This document shows, in pieces, positions 54,731-62,671 of a DNA stretch of 64,000 bases. A program made the position numbers and the translations under genes. The first letter of the stretch is position 1, and each line of letters begins with the position of its first letter. The notes below the pieces were generated by a model. It did no database searches. It was given only the letters and a program-made list of their open reading frames with translations, and had not been told where the DNA came from. This DNA is from JBDTSW01 sp963758845 (lineage in GTDB: Bacteria; Actinomycetota; Thermoleophilia; Solirubrobacterales; 70-9): positions 1,240,001-1,304,000 of the forward strand of contig CAVWWX010000002.1 in NCBI GenBank assembly GCA_963758845.1. The letters are read 5' to 3'.

Positions 54731-55058
54731 CCACGACAAGCACCTCGACCTGGAGGCCCTGCTCGCAGACGCGCTGCGCCCGATCGAGCCGCCGGAGCGG
54801 CTGTCCGGTCGCGTCGAGACGACGCTCGCGACGATCACCGAGCAGGCGGCCGCGTCGCTCTCGAACTGGGCGGACGAGCTGACCGAAAGCGAGCTCGACT
54901 CGCTGCGCGACCCACGCAACTGGGTCCGGCCGGTCGCCGCGATCGCCGTGGGCACCGCCGCCGCCGGCGCGCTGGCCGTCGTCGGCATGCGCCGCCGCCG
55001 CCGTCCGCACGGCCTGATGGGCAGCGCCGAGAGCGCCCTGCGCGACCTCCGCCGCTAG
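54723..55058 (+). CDS. small single-helix membrane protein, probable anti-sigma factor
   Basis: 111 residues: about 70 cytoplasmic residues with an amphipathic helix (LEALLADALRPIEPPERLSGRVE), one transmembrane helix (VRPVAAIAVGTAAAGALAVVGM) and a short basic tail. This layout and the 8-bp overlap with the ECF sigma gene fit an anti-sigma, but no HxxxCxxC zinc motif is present. The assignment is by position. Confidence 0.6.
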   Translation: MTDHDKHLDLEALLADALRPIEPPERLSGRVETTLATITEQAAASLSNWADELTESELDSLRDPRNWVRPVAAIAVGTAAAGALAVVGMRRRRRPHGLMGSAESALRDLRR

Positions 55059-55169
55059 TTCCGGCTGATCCACCTCACCCTGGCCCGCGTAGCCCATGTG
55101 GGGCCGCCGACGCGCACGGGAGGGGAGCACGCGGTGGCGACATCCGCAATCCAGACAACGGAGGTGCTC

Positions 55170-55841
55170 ATGAGCACCAGTACCGAAAAGCCACGCAGCG
55201 CTTTGCGGCGCATCGCAGCCGACCCGGTCTCGCGCCGGCGGTTCTTCGCCGTAGGCGGCGGGACCAGCGCGGCTGTCTTCCTCGCAGCCTGCGGGGACGA
55301 CGACGACGAGACGACGGGGTCGGATACGACCACGTCGACCTCGGATGACATGGCCTCGCAGTTCGGCGAGGGCGACATCGGCATCGTGAACTACGCGCTG
55401 ACGCTCGAGTACCTCGAGGCCGACTTCTACGACCAGGTGGCCAAGAGCGGCTTGTTCAAGGGAGGCGACCTGGCGCTGATCGAGGCGATCGGCGAGAGCG
55501 AGCAGATGCACGTAGAGGCGCTGACGGCCACGGTCGAGGACCTGGGCGCGGAGCCCGCGCCGGTGCCGAAGACGGAGTTCCCCCTAGACGACGCCAAGTC
55601 GGTGCTCGAGCTGGCAGCGACCGTCGAGAACCTCGGCGCGGCCGCCTATCTGGGCCAGGCCGCGGCGATCGAGGATCCGGGGATCCTTGCGGCCGCGCTC
55701 TCGATCCATTCGGTCGAGGGCAGGCACGCAGCCGCCCTGAACATCCTCACTGGCCAGTCCCCGACCCCCGACGGCGCCTTCGCCAAGCCGGCCGACATGG
55801 AAACGGTCCTGGCCGAGGTACAGCCGTTCATCGCCTCGTAG
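55170..55841 (+). CDS. Tat-exported lipoprotein with ferritin-like domain
   Basis: 223 residues. SRRRFF at 21-26 is a twin-arginine signal and C41 in LAACG a lipobox cysteine, so the folded protein is exported and anchored to the outer face of the membrane. A Rds1/Ferritin_2-like four-helix domain follows, with ALTLEYLEADFYDQ, the EQMHVEALTATVEDLG helix and SVEGRHAAALN. It may bind iron or protect against desiccation. The start at 55170 has GGAGG five bases upstream. Paralogue of the next gene. Confidence 0.88.
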   Translation: MSTSTEKPRSALRRIAADPVSRRRFFAVGGGTSAAVFLAACGDDDDETTGSDTTTSTSDDMASQFGEGDIGIVNYALTLEYLEADFYDQVAKSGLFKGGDLALIEAIGESEQMHVEALTATVEDLGAEPAPVPKTEFPLDDAKSVLELAATVENLGAAAYLGQAAAIEDPGILAAALSIHSVEGRHAAALNILTGQSPTPDGAFAKPADMETVLAEVQPFIAS

Positions 55842-55868
55842 GCGATCGAGACGAGAAAGGAGAAACCC

Positions 55869-56507
55869 ATGGCTGAACAGACCATGAAGCACCCGCAGCT
55901 CGCCGCGATCGAGATCGAGGAGATGAGCCGCGGATCGATGATCATGAAGGGCGCCCTTGGGGCGGCCGCGATCTACGGCACGTTCGCCGCCGGGCCGCTG
56001 GTGCGGCGCGCGTTCGCGCAGGGCTCAGGGGGCGACGAGGACATCCTCAACTACGCCCTCACCCTGGAGTACCTCGAGGCCGCGTTCTACGAGCAGGCGC
56101 TCGCGGAGGTCCCGGACCTCAGCGGCGAGCTCACGGACCTCGCCACCGAGATCGGCGCCCACGAGGCCGAGCACGTCGACGCCCTGACGGCCACGATCGA
56201 GGATCTCGGCGGCAAGCCCGTCGCGGCCCCCGGCGTGGACTTCGGGAAGGCGTTCGCCGACGAGGCGGCGTTCCTGGAGCTGGCGCAGACGTTCGAGGAC
56301 ACCGGGGTCAGCGCCTACAACGGCGCGGCGCCGATGATCGAGTCCAAGGACGTCCTCGCGGCGGCCGGCGGCATCGTCCAAGTCGAGGCGCGCCACGCGG
56401 CGGCCATCCGGCTGCAGCGCGGCGAGTCGCCGTCGCCTGAGGCCTTCGACATGGAGCTCTCCATGGACGAGGTCCTGAAGGCGGTCCAGCCGTTCGTCCA
56501 GCAGTAA
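55869..56507 (+). CDS. ferritin-like domain protein, exported
   Basis: 212 residues. A hydrophobic segment near residues 25-45 is an N-terminal signal or anchor (no clear twin arginine; the place is held by SRGSM). The ferritin-like helices repeat those of the upstream gene: ALTLEYLEAAFYEQ, HEAEHVDALTATIEDLG, VQVEARHAAAIRLQ. AAAGGAG precedes the ATG. The gene is 27 bp after its paralogue; tandem duplication is likely. Confidence 0.86.
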   Translation: MAEQTMKHPQLAAIEIEEMSRGSMIMKGALGAAAIYGTFAAGPLVRRAFAQGSGGDEDILNYALTLEYLEAAFYEQALAEVPDLSGELTDLATEIGAHEAEHVDALTATIEDLGGKPVAAPGVDFGKAFADEAAFLELAQTFEDTGVSAYNGAAPMIESKDVLAAAGGIVQVEARHAAAIRLQRGESPSPEAFDMELSMDEVLKAVQPFVQQ

Positions 56508-56536
56508 CCCGCAGCGATCTGGGGGTCTGGCTCCGG

Positions 56537-56956
56537 TCAGGCGGCTGCCGGCGGCGCCGATTCCTTCGGCGTCGCCGCGCCGGCCGCCAGGCCCGTCAGC
56601 CCGAGCACCAGGTGGAGGACGTTGTCCTCCGTGTTGATCGGAATGAGGTCGAGCAGGACGCCAACCCCGTTCTCGGTCTCGAGGAAGCCCCAGATCGCAA
56701 GCACCAGGTAAAGCAGCCCGACGCCGAGGGCGTAGGTGCGCGCCGCGTAGCCGGCCGCCACCAGGCCCAGCAGGCCGAGCGCGATGTGCACCAGGTTGTG
56801 CCAGCCGTTCACCGCCAAGAGGCCGAAGACGTCATCGGACACGACATCGCTGCCGGTCGCGAAGCTGGCCTCGTAGAAGAAGCCGATGATCCCGGCGATC
56901 ACCAGCACTCCGCCAACCAAGGTGGCGTAGAGGCGTGCTGGGCTGGCTGCGTCCAT
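56537..56956 (-). CDS. DUF4383 integral membrane protein
   Basis: 139 residues, four transmembrane helices, with the DUF4383 pattern (ARLYATLVGGVLVIAGIIGFFY, VNGWHNLVHIALGLLGL, ENGVGVLLDLIPINTEDNVLH). The function of the family is unknown; histidines between helices recur in members. The ATG at 56956 has GAGGGAGGAACGAGAC upstream; a longer frame to 56992 is not supported. It lies between the two ECF sigma operons, on the opposite strand. Confidence 0.85.
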   Translation of the reverse strand: MDAASPARLYATLVGGVLVIAGIIGFFYEASFATGSDVVSDDVFGLLAVNGWHNLVHIALGLLGLVAAGYAARTYALGVGLLYLVLAIWGFLETENGVGVLLDLIPINTEDNVLHLVLGLTGLAAGAATPKESAPPAAA

Positions 56957-57060
56957 GTCTCGTTCCTCCCTCGGGGTGCCCGTCGGCCGCAACTATCCTC
57001 CCTGCGGCGGACGCGACCTGATCCGCGCGAGCGCTCCGCTCGTTGGACGTTCTAGGTGAA

Positions 57061-57669
57061 ATGGGCATGAAGCGCGACGACGTTCAGCACCTTGCGGACG
57101 AGGATCTGATGACCCTCGTCGATCGCAAGGACGAGGCGGCCTTCGAGGTGTTCTACGAGCGCCACGGCGGCCCCGCGTTCTCGCTCGCGCACAGGATCGT
57201 GGGCGACCGCAACCTGGCCGAGGACGTGGTCCAGGAGGCGTTCCTCTCGATCTGGCGCAGCAAGGCCGGCTACGACCGGGCCCGCGGCAGCGTCCGCTCG
57301 TGGTCGCTGGGCATCGTGCGCAACCGCGCCATCGACGCGCTCCGGCGCGCCGCCACGCCGGCGCCGCGCCTGGACCTGGACGACGAAGCCGTGCTCGACA
57401 CGCAGCAGGCCTCCCAGCTGACCGATTCCGAGGTCATCCGCCGCGACACCGCCGGCAAGGTCCGGCGGGTCCTCGGCGGTCTGCCGCGCGAGCAGTCCCA
57501 GGTGATCGAGCTCGCCTACTTCGGCGGCTTCAGCCACTCAGAGATCGCCGACATGCTGGGCGAGCCGCTGGGCACGGTCAAGGGGCGGATGCGGCTGGGC
57601 CTGGAGAAGGCGAGGGTTAGCCTTGCCGAGGGGATGTCGATCCATGAAGCTTCCGAGGTGTTGCCGTGA
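57061..57669 (+). CDS. ECF-type sigma factor, SigK-like
   Basis: 202 residues. Region 2 (FEVFYERHGGPAFSLAHRIVGD, AEDVVQEAFLSIWRS) and region 4 (EQSQVIELAYFGGFSHSEIADMLGEPLGTVKGRMRLGLEK) are complete. It is followed, with GTGA overlap, by an RskA-type anti-sigma, the sigK-rskA layout. The start is ATG 57061 or ATG 57067; TAGGTG at 57053-57058 would suit the second. Confidence 0.9.
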   Translation: MGMKRDDVQHLADEDLMTLVDRKDEAAFEVFYERHGGPAFSLAHRIVGDRNLAEDVVQEAFLSIWRSKAGYDRARGSVRSWSLGIVRNRAIDALRRAATPAPRLDLDDEAVLDTQQASQLTDSEVIRRDTAGKVRRVLGGLPREQSQVIELAYFGGFSHSEIADMLGEPLGTVKGRMRLGLEKARVSLAEGMSIHEASEVLP

Positions 57670-58388
57670 GCGGGGCCGAGCTCAAGCACGAGGACATGCG
57701 CGACGACCTGGCCGCCTACGCGCTGGGTGCCCTCGACGGCCCCGAGACGGAGGCCGTGGAGCACCACCTGGCCGGCTGTGAGAGCTGCGCCGAGTACCTG
57801 TTGTGGCTGCAGCCCGCCGTCGACCTGCTGCCCGCCTCGGTCGAGCCGGTTCGCCCGCCGGAGCGGCTGAAGCGAGAGCTGATGGCGACCGTCCGCGCCG
57901 AGGCCGCCGCCGAGCGCGAGGCGCTGGCGCCCCCGAAGCCCGCGCGCCGCCGCTGGAGGCTGGGCGACGTCCTGCTGCGCCCCGCGACCGGCATCGCGTT
58001 CATGGCCGTGCTCGTGGTGGGCGCGGCCGTCGGCTACGGCCTCAGCACGTCGGGGGATTCCGGCCGCGACGTCGTCCAGGCCGAGGCCGTCGGCACCGTT
58101 CCTTCCGGCGCGATCGCGGCGAGCGTCGAGCACGGGGCCGGAGGCGACGCGATCCTTCACGTCCAGCGCGCGCCCACCCTCGACAAGGGCGACGTGTACC
58201 AGGCGTGGGTCAGCCGCGCGGGCTCAATGGAGCCGGTGGCCAGCTTCCGCCCGCGCGAGGACGGCACGGCCGAGGCCGCGCTGGGGGACTCGCTGGAGGG
58301 GGCCGATGAGGTCCTCGTGACCGAGGAGCCGAGCCCGAACGAGGATCAGCCGACCACGATGCCGATCCTGCGCGCCGAGCTCGGCTGA
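57666..58388 (+). CDS. RskA-family anti-sigma factor with zinc-finger domain
   Basis: 240 residues. Residues about 10-45 carry HHLAGCESC, the H-x3-C-x2-C zinc anti-sigma motif; one transmembrane helix (about 115-135) follows; the outside part is the RskA domain (GDVYQAWVSRAG, ending MPILRAELG). It holds the ECF sigma inactive until regulated proteolysis releases it. GTG overlaps the sigma stop. A rhomboid protease gene follows 34 bp later, which may matter for release; this is inference. Confidence 0.9.
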   Translation: MSGAELKHEDMRDDLAAYALGALDGPETEAVEHHLAGCESCAEYLLWLQPAVDLLPASVEPVRPPERLKRELMATVRAEAAAEREALAPPKPARRRWRLGDVLLRPATGIAFMAVLVVGAAVGYGLSTSGDSGRDVVQAEAVGTVPSGAIAASVEHGAGGDAILHVQRAPTLDKGDVYQAWVSRAGSMEPVASFRPREDGTAEAALGDSLEGADEVLVTEEPSPNEDQPTTMPILRAELG

Positions 58389-58422
58389 CGGCGGCATCAC
58401 CTTTGTAGGCTCGGCGGCCGAA

Positions 58423-59283
58423 ATGGCCACCTGCTACCGCCACCCGGATCGCGAGACCAGCGTCGCGTGCTCCAACTGCGACCGGCCGATCTGCCCGGAC
58501 TGCATGACCTCGACCCCGGTCGGGATGCGCTGCCCCGAGTGCGCCCGGGACCGGACCCAGGTGCGCCGCGTCAGCGCCAGCGGGTTCGGTCAGGGCGCCG
58601 AGCCCGCCACCTACGTGCTGATCGGCCTCAACGTGATCGCGTTCGTCGGCGAGATCCTCGCCGGCGGCGGGGCGGCGTCGTTGGACGGCGGGGGCTCGTT
58701 GATCAACGACGGGGGCCTGAACGCGTTCGCCATCGACCAGGGTGGCGAGTTCTGGCGCATCGTCACGAGCGGCTTCCTGCACGCGGGCCCGCTTCACCTG
58801 CTGCTGAACATGTTCGCTCTCTACATTCTCGGCTCGCTGCTCGAGCCCGCGGTGGGGACCGCCCGGTTCGTCGGGATCTACTTCGTCTCGCTCCTCGCCG
58901 GTTCGTGCGGCGCGCTCATCCTCGACCCCAACGAGTTGACGGTCGGCGCTTCGGGCGCAGTCTTCGGCCTGATGTCGGCCGCCTTCGTGATGGCGCGGCG
59001 CCGCGGGATGGAGGACCTCGCGTCGCAGATCGGCATCTACGTCGTGATCAACCTCGTCTTCACCTTCTCGGTGCCGAACATCAGCGTGGGCGGCCACGTC
59101 GGCGGGCTGATCGGCGGCGCCGTCGCCGCCCTTGTCGTCGGGTTCTTCGAGCGCTCGCGGATGCCGAACCGGCTCCCGATCGAGATCGCCGTGATGGTGC
59201 TGCTGGCGGGGGTCGCAGTCGCCGGCTGCCTGGCGGCCGCGGCCTCGGGCGTCCCGGATCAGCTTCAGTTCGGACTCGAGTAG
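58423..59283 (+). CDS. rhomboid intramembrane serine protease with N-terminal zinc finger
   Basis: 286 residues. A B-box-like zinc finger spans residues 1-45 (CYRHPDRETSVACSNCDRPI then CPDC and CPEC). The rhomboid fold follows with SGFLHAGPLHLLLNMFAL, the catalytic S177 in GASGAVFG and H225 in GGHVGGL. It cuts single-pass membrane proteins inside the membrane. It comes just after the anti-sigma gene. A TAGGCT box at 58406-58411 lies 11 bases before the ATG. Confidence 0.92.
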   Translation: MATCYRHPDRETSVACSNCDRPICPDCMTSTPVGMRCPECARDRTQVRRVSASGFGQGAEPATYVLIGLNVIAFVGEILAGGGAASLDGGGSLINDGGLNAFAIDQGGEFWRIVTSGFLHAGPLHLLLNMFALYILGSLLEPAVGTARFVGIYFVSLLAGSCGALILDPNELTVGASGAVFGLMSAAFVMARRRGMEDLASQIGIYVVINLVFTFSVPNISVGGHVGGLIGGAVAALVVGFFERSRMPNRLPIEIAVMVLLAGVAVAGCLAAAASGVPDQLQFGLE

Positions 59284-59292
59284 CCGGCCGCC

Positions 59293-60204
59293 TCAGGCGG
59301 CGGGGACCCGCGGCGATCCGGCCTCGAGCCAAGCCAGGTCCCGCGGGGCATCCACCCGCCCGGGGTGGAGCAGATGGGCGAGGAGCTCGATGCCGCTGAC
59401 CAGCCGCGGCCCGGGTCGCGAGAACGACGACGCGGCGTCCACGGCGACGACGCGCGACACGCCCAGGCTGGCCAGGTTCGCTGCGTGGGCCCGCGCCTGC
59501 TCGGCCGCCTCCTCGGCGTAGAGCCCGCACGGCATGACGACAGCGACGTCCGGACCCGACGCGGCGATCTCCTCCCACGAGACGGGGCGCGACTTCTGGC
59601 CCGGTGAACCGACGACGTCCTCGCCGCCCGCAAACGCGATCATCTCGGGCACCCAGTGGCCCCCGGCGAACGGGGGGTCCAGCCATTCCAGCGCCGCGAC
59701 CCGCGGCCGCTCGGCCCGGTAGACGGCGGCGCGCACCCGGTCGATCCGGGCGCGCAGCCGCTCGCGGACGGGCTCGGCCGCGTCCGGGACGCCCGCCGCG
59801 TCGGCGACGCGCGCGATGTCGCCGAGCACCTCTCGGAGGTTCTCGGGGTCGAGCGAGATCACCTCGGGCGCCGAGGGGATCCGCTGCGCCACCGCCCGCA
59901 CGTCGTCGTAGGAGACGGCGCAGACCGCGCACAGGGCCTGGGTCACGATCAGGTCGGGCTCGAGCGATGCCAGCGTCGCGTCGTCGAGCGTGTAGAGCGC
60001 CTCCCCGCGGGCGGTCAGCTCGCGCACTCGCGCGTCGACCTCGGCAGGGGGAAGCCCCTCCTCGATGACGCTGGCCGTCAGCCGCGGCAGGCCCTCCGCC
60101 CGCTGTGGGTGGTCGCACTCGTGGGTGACGGCGACCACCTGGTCGCCAAGCCCGAGCTCGAAGAGGATCTCGGTGGCGGAGGGGACGAGGCTGGCGATCC
60201 GCAT
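59293..60204 (-). CDS. BtuF-like cobalamin-binding protein
   Basis: 303 residues of the class III solute-binding fold: RIASLVPSATEILFELGLGDQVVAVTHECD, then LIVTQALC and WVPEMIAFAGG, the pattern of periplasmic cobalamin/iron-chelate binders. No signal peptide is present, so this is the cytoplasmic-looking subgroup found alone in many genomes. The role may be corrinoid binding; no transporter genes are adjacent. The ATG is six bases after TATTCT on the minus strand. Confidence 0.8.
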   Translation of the reverse strand: MRIASLVPSATEILFELGLGDQVVAVTHECDHPQRAEGLPRLTASVIEEGLPPAEVDARVRELTARGEALYTLDDATLASLEPDLIVTQALCAVCAVSYDDVRAVAQRIPSAPEVISLDPENLREVLGDIARVADAAGVPDAAEPVRERLRARIDRVRAAVYRAERPRVAALEWLDPPFAGGHWVPEMIAFAGGEDVVGSPGQKSRPVSWEEIAASGPDVAVVMPCGLYAEEAAEQARAHAANLASLGVSRVVAVDAASSFSRPGPRLVSGIELLAHLLHPGRVDAPRDLAWLEAGSPRVPAA

Positions 60205-60226
60205 GCGATCAGAATAGGCTCACCCC
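60205..60226. promoter_or_regulatory. 22-bp divergent promoter with overlapping -10 boxes
   Basis: AGAATAGGCT (60211-60220) contains TATTCT for the minus strand (60216-60211) and TAGGCT for the plus strand (60215-60220), overlapping by two base pairs. Each ends six bases before its start codon (ATG 60204, GTG 60227). Both genes would be leaderless. Confidence 0.6.
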
Positions 60227-60607
60227 GTGATCGACCACGTCGGCCTGAACGTTTCGGACTATGCCCGCAGCCGCGACTTCTACACGCAGGCGCTGGCGCC
60301 GCTGGGGCTCGAGCTCTTGATGGAGCCGGTCGCCGAGGTGGGCGGCTTCGGCTCGCCCAGCGACCGCAAACCGTTCTTCTGGATCACCACCCGGGCCGCG
60401 CCCAACGCCGACGTCCACGTCGCCCTGGCCGTCGACTCGCGCGAGCTGGTCGACGCGTTCCACGGCGCCGCCCTGGCGGCCGGCGGCACCGACAACGGTG
60501 AGCCCGGGCTGCGCGAGATCTACCACCCGAACTACTACGGGGCGTTCGTCCACGACCCCGACGGCAACAACATCGAGGCTGTTTGCCACCTGCCGCCGCA
60601 GGGGTAG
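60227..60607 (+). CDS. VOC (glyoxalase/bleomycin-resistance) family protein
   Basis: 126 residues: two beta-alpha-beta-beta-beta units starting MIDHVGLNVSDYARSRDFY. HPNYYGAFVHDPDGNNIEAVCH is the typical C-terminal module with the metal-ligand acid. VOC proteins are metal-dependent isomerases, dioxygenases or binding proteins; the substrate is unknown. The GTG start is leaderless from a box shared with the divergent gene. Confidence 0.85.
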   Translation: MIDHVGLNVSDYARSRDFYTQALAPLGLELLMEPVAEVGGFGSPSDRKPFFWITTRAAPNADVHVALAVDSRELVDAFHGAALAAGGTDNGEPGLREIYHPNYYGAFVHDPDGNNIEAVCHLPPQG

Positions 60608-60616
60608 GGGCTTGAC

Positions 60617-60901
60617 ATGGCCGATCTGCTGGCCGACGACGCGATCGACGAGCGCCTGGGCGCGCTCGAGGGCTGGTCGCGCGAGGGCGACGCCATCACG
60701 AAGGAGTTCAAGAACGAGGACTTCGTCGGGTCGGTGAAGTTCGTCGACGCTGTCGTCGAGCCCGCCGAGGAGATGGGACACCACCCGGACCTCGCGGTCT
60801 CCTGGGACACGGTGACGGTCTCGATCACCAACCACGCCGCGGGCGGGTTGACCGAGGCCGACTTCGAGCTCGCCGGGCGCATCGAGGACCTCCGCCCCTG
60901 A
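60617..60901 (+). CDS. 4a-hydroxytetrahydrobiopterin dehydratase
   Basis: 94 residues. EEMGHHPDLAVSWDTVTV is the pterin-binding signature (E-x3-HHP then a W). The enzyme dehydrates 4a-hydroxytetrahydropterin to regenerate the cofactor of aromatic amino acid hydroxylases; in bacteria without such hydroxylases it may act in molybdopterin or folate metabolism. It lies 9 bp after the VOC gene, so they form an operon. Confidence 0.9.
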   Translation: MADLLADDAIDERLGALEGWSREGDAITKEFKNEDFVGSVKFVDAVVEPAEEMGHHPDLAVSWDTVTVSITNHAAGGLTEADFELAGRIEDLRP

Positions 60902-60963
60902 CGCGGTAGTCCGGCGTCCCGGTCGCCTGAGCCGCCTTCGGCCTGCGTAGGCTGCTGGCGGCC

Positions 60964-62025
60964 ATGCGCATCGCCCACATCCTCGGCACCCGGCCGAACT
61001 TCGTGAAGATGGCCCCCGTGATCGCCGCCACCCGCGAGGGGGGGCACGACAACTTGGTGATCCACACGGGTCAGCACTACGACCGGGCGATGTCGGATGT
61101 CTTCTTCGAGGAGCTGGGCGTCCCCGAGCCCGACCACATGCTCGGCGTCGGCTCGGGCACGCACGCCGAGCAGACGGCACGCGTGCTCGAACGGCTCGAG
61201 CCCGTGCTCGCCGGGGAGCGGCCCGACCTCGTCCTCGTCCCCGGCGACGTGAACTCGACCCTGGCGTCGGCCCTCTGCGCGCAGCGGCTGGGCATCCCCG
61301 TCGGGCACGTCGAGTCGGGGCTGCGGAGCTTCGACCGCGAGATGCCGGAGGAGATCAACCGCGTCGTCGCCGACCACGTGTCCGAGCTGCTGTTCCTCCA
61401 CTCCGACGAGGCGGTCGTGAACCTCAGGTCCGAGGGGATCGGCGACGCGCGCATGCACTTTGTGGGCAACACGATGATCGACACCCTGGTCGCGCTGCGC
61501 GAGCGCTTCGGCGACCGCAACGCTGCTGGGCGCCTGGGGGTCGAGCGCGGCGCCTACCTGCTCGTGACGCTCCACCGTCCGGCCCTCGTCGACACCCCCC
61601 TTCTGCACGAGGCCACGGCGGCGCTGGCGGCCGTCGCGACCGAGCTCCCGGTGGTGTTCCCCGTTCATCCGCGGACCCGCAAGATGATCGGCTCGGGCGT
61701 CCCCGACGGGCTCAGCCTGGTCGACCCGGTCGGCTATCTCGACTTCCTCTCGCTCGAGGCCGACGCCGCGGGCGTCTTGACCGACTCGGGCGGGATCCAG
61801 GAGGAGACGTCGTTCCTGGGCGTGCCCTGCTTCACGCTGCGCGACAACACCGAGCGCCCGGTGACGGTCCGGGCCGGGACGAACACGCTGCTGGGCCTCG
61901 ACCCGGCCCGGATCCGCGAGATCCCCGGGCTCCTGGCCGGGCGGCCGCGAAATCCCCCGCAACCGCCGGAGAAATGGGATGGTCAAGCGGCGCAGCGGAT
62001 CGCCCGTGTCCTCGCGGATTGGTAG
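60964..62025 (+). CDS. wecB: UDP-N-acetylglucosamine 2-epimerase
   Basis: 353 residues. RPNFVKMAPVI and HTGQHYDRAMSDVFFEEL are the N-terminal signature; VLVPGDVNSTLASALCAQ, HVESGLRSFDREMPEEINR and LTDSGGIQEE complete the active site. It makes UDP-ManNAc from UDP-GlcNAc for cell-surface polysaccharide or teichoic-acid-like linkage units. A TAGGCT box lies ten bases before the ATG. Confidence 0.92.
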   Translation: MRIAHILGTRPNFVKMAPVIAATREGGHDNLVIHTGQHYDRAMSDVFFEELGVPEPDHMLGVGSGTHAEQTARVLERLEPVLAGERPDLVLVPGDVNSTLASALCAQRLGIPVGHVESGLRSFDREMPEEINRVVADHVSELLFLHSDEAVVNLRSEGIGDARMHFVGNTMIDTLVALRERFGDRNAAGRLGVERGAYLLVTLHRPALVDTPLLHEATAALAAVATELPVVFPVHPRTRKMIGSGVPDGLSLVDPVGYLDFLSLEADAAGVLTDSGGIQEETSFLGVPCFTLRDNTERPVTVRAGTNTLLGLDPARIREIPGLLAGRPRNPPQPPEKWDGQAAQRIARVLADW

Positions 62026-62034
62026 CTTGGCGCG

Positions 62035-62655
62035 GTGCCCCTGCCGTCCTTAGTGCCCAAGGACAAGGTCTTCTTCGACCTCTTCAACAAGGCTGGCCAG
62101 AACACGCTGCGCGCCTCGAAGCTGCTGCTCGAGATGCTCGAGCACTGGCCCGACGAGAAGGGACTCCAGCGCGAGATCCTGCTGGCCGAGCAGGAGGGCG
62201 ACAAGATCACCCACGACATCGTCCAGCGGGTCCAGACGACCTTCGTGACGCCGCTTGACGGCGAGGACATCTACAAGCTCGCCACCCAGCTCGACGACAT
62301 CGTCGACTACATCGACGAGACCGCCGACTTCCTCGGCCTCTACAAGATCGAGGCGCCGATGCAGCAGTCCCTGGCGCTGGCGGAGGTGCTGGTCAAGAGC
62401 TGCGAGCAGCTCGCGGCCGCGCTCGAGCACCTGCGGGGCTTCAAGGGCCTGGAGCCCTACTGGATCGAGATCCACCGCTTGGAGAACGACGGCGACCGCC
62501 TCTACCGCGACGCGGTCGCCTCCCTGTTCGCCAACGGGATCGACCCGATGGTCGTGATCCGCTGGAAGGACATCTTCGCCGTGCTCGAGCGGGCCGTCGA
62601 CGCCTGCGAGACCGCGGCCCACATCATCGAGGGCATCGTCATCAAGAACGCTTAG
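62035..62655 (+). CDS. DUF47 (PhoU-like) phosphate transport accessory protein
   Basis: 206 residues, all helical, with paired acidic motifs (EQEGDKITHDI, LENDGDRLYRDAV) that bind metal in PhoU-like proteins. DUF47 genes normally sit directly before pit, as here (16 bp), and the protein is thought to regulate phosphate uptake. GTG at 62035 is six bases after TAGCTT. Confidence 0.9.
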   Translation: MPLPSLVPKDKVFFDLFNKAGQNTLRASKLLLEMLEHWPDEKGLQREILLAEQEGDKITHDIVQRVQTTFVTPLDGEDIYKLATQLDDIVDYIDETADFLGLYKIEAPMQQSLALAEVLVKSCEQLAAALEHLRGFKGLEPYWIEIHRLENDGDRLYRDAVASLFANGIDPMVVIRWKDIFAVLERAVDACETAAHIIEGIVIKNA

Positions 62656-62671
62656 CCCCCCGGAGGGCGCC

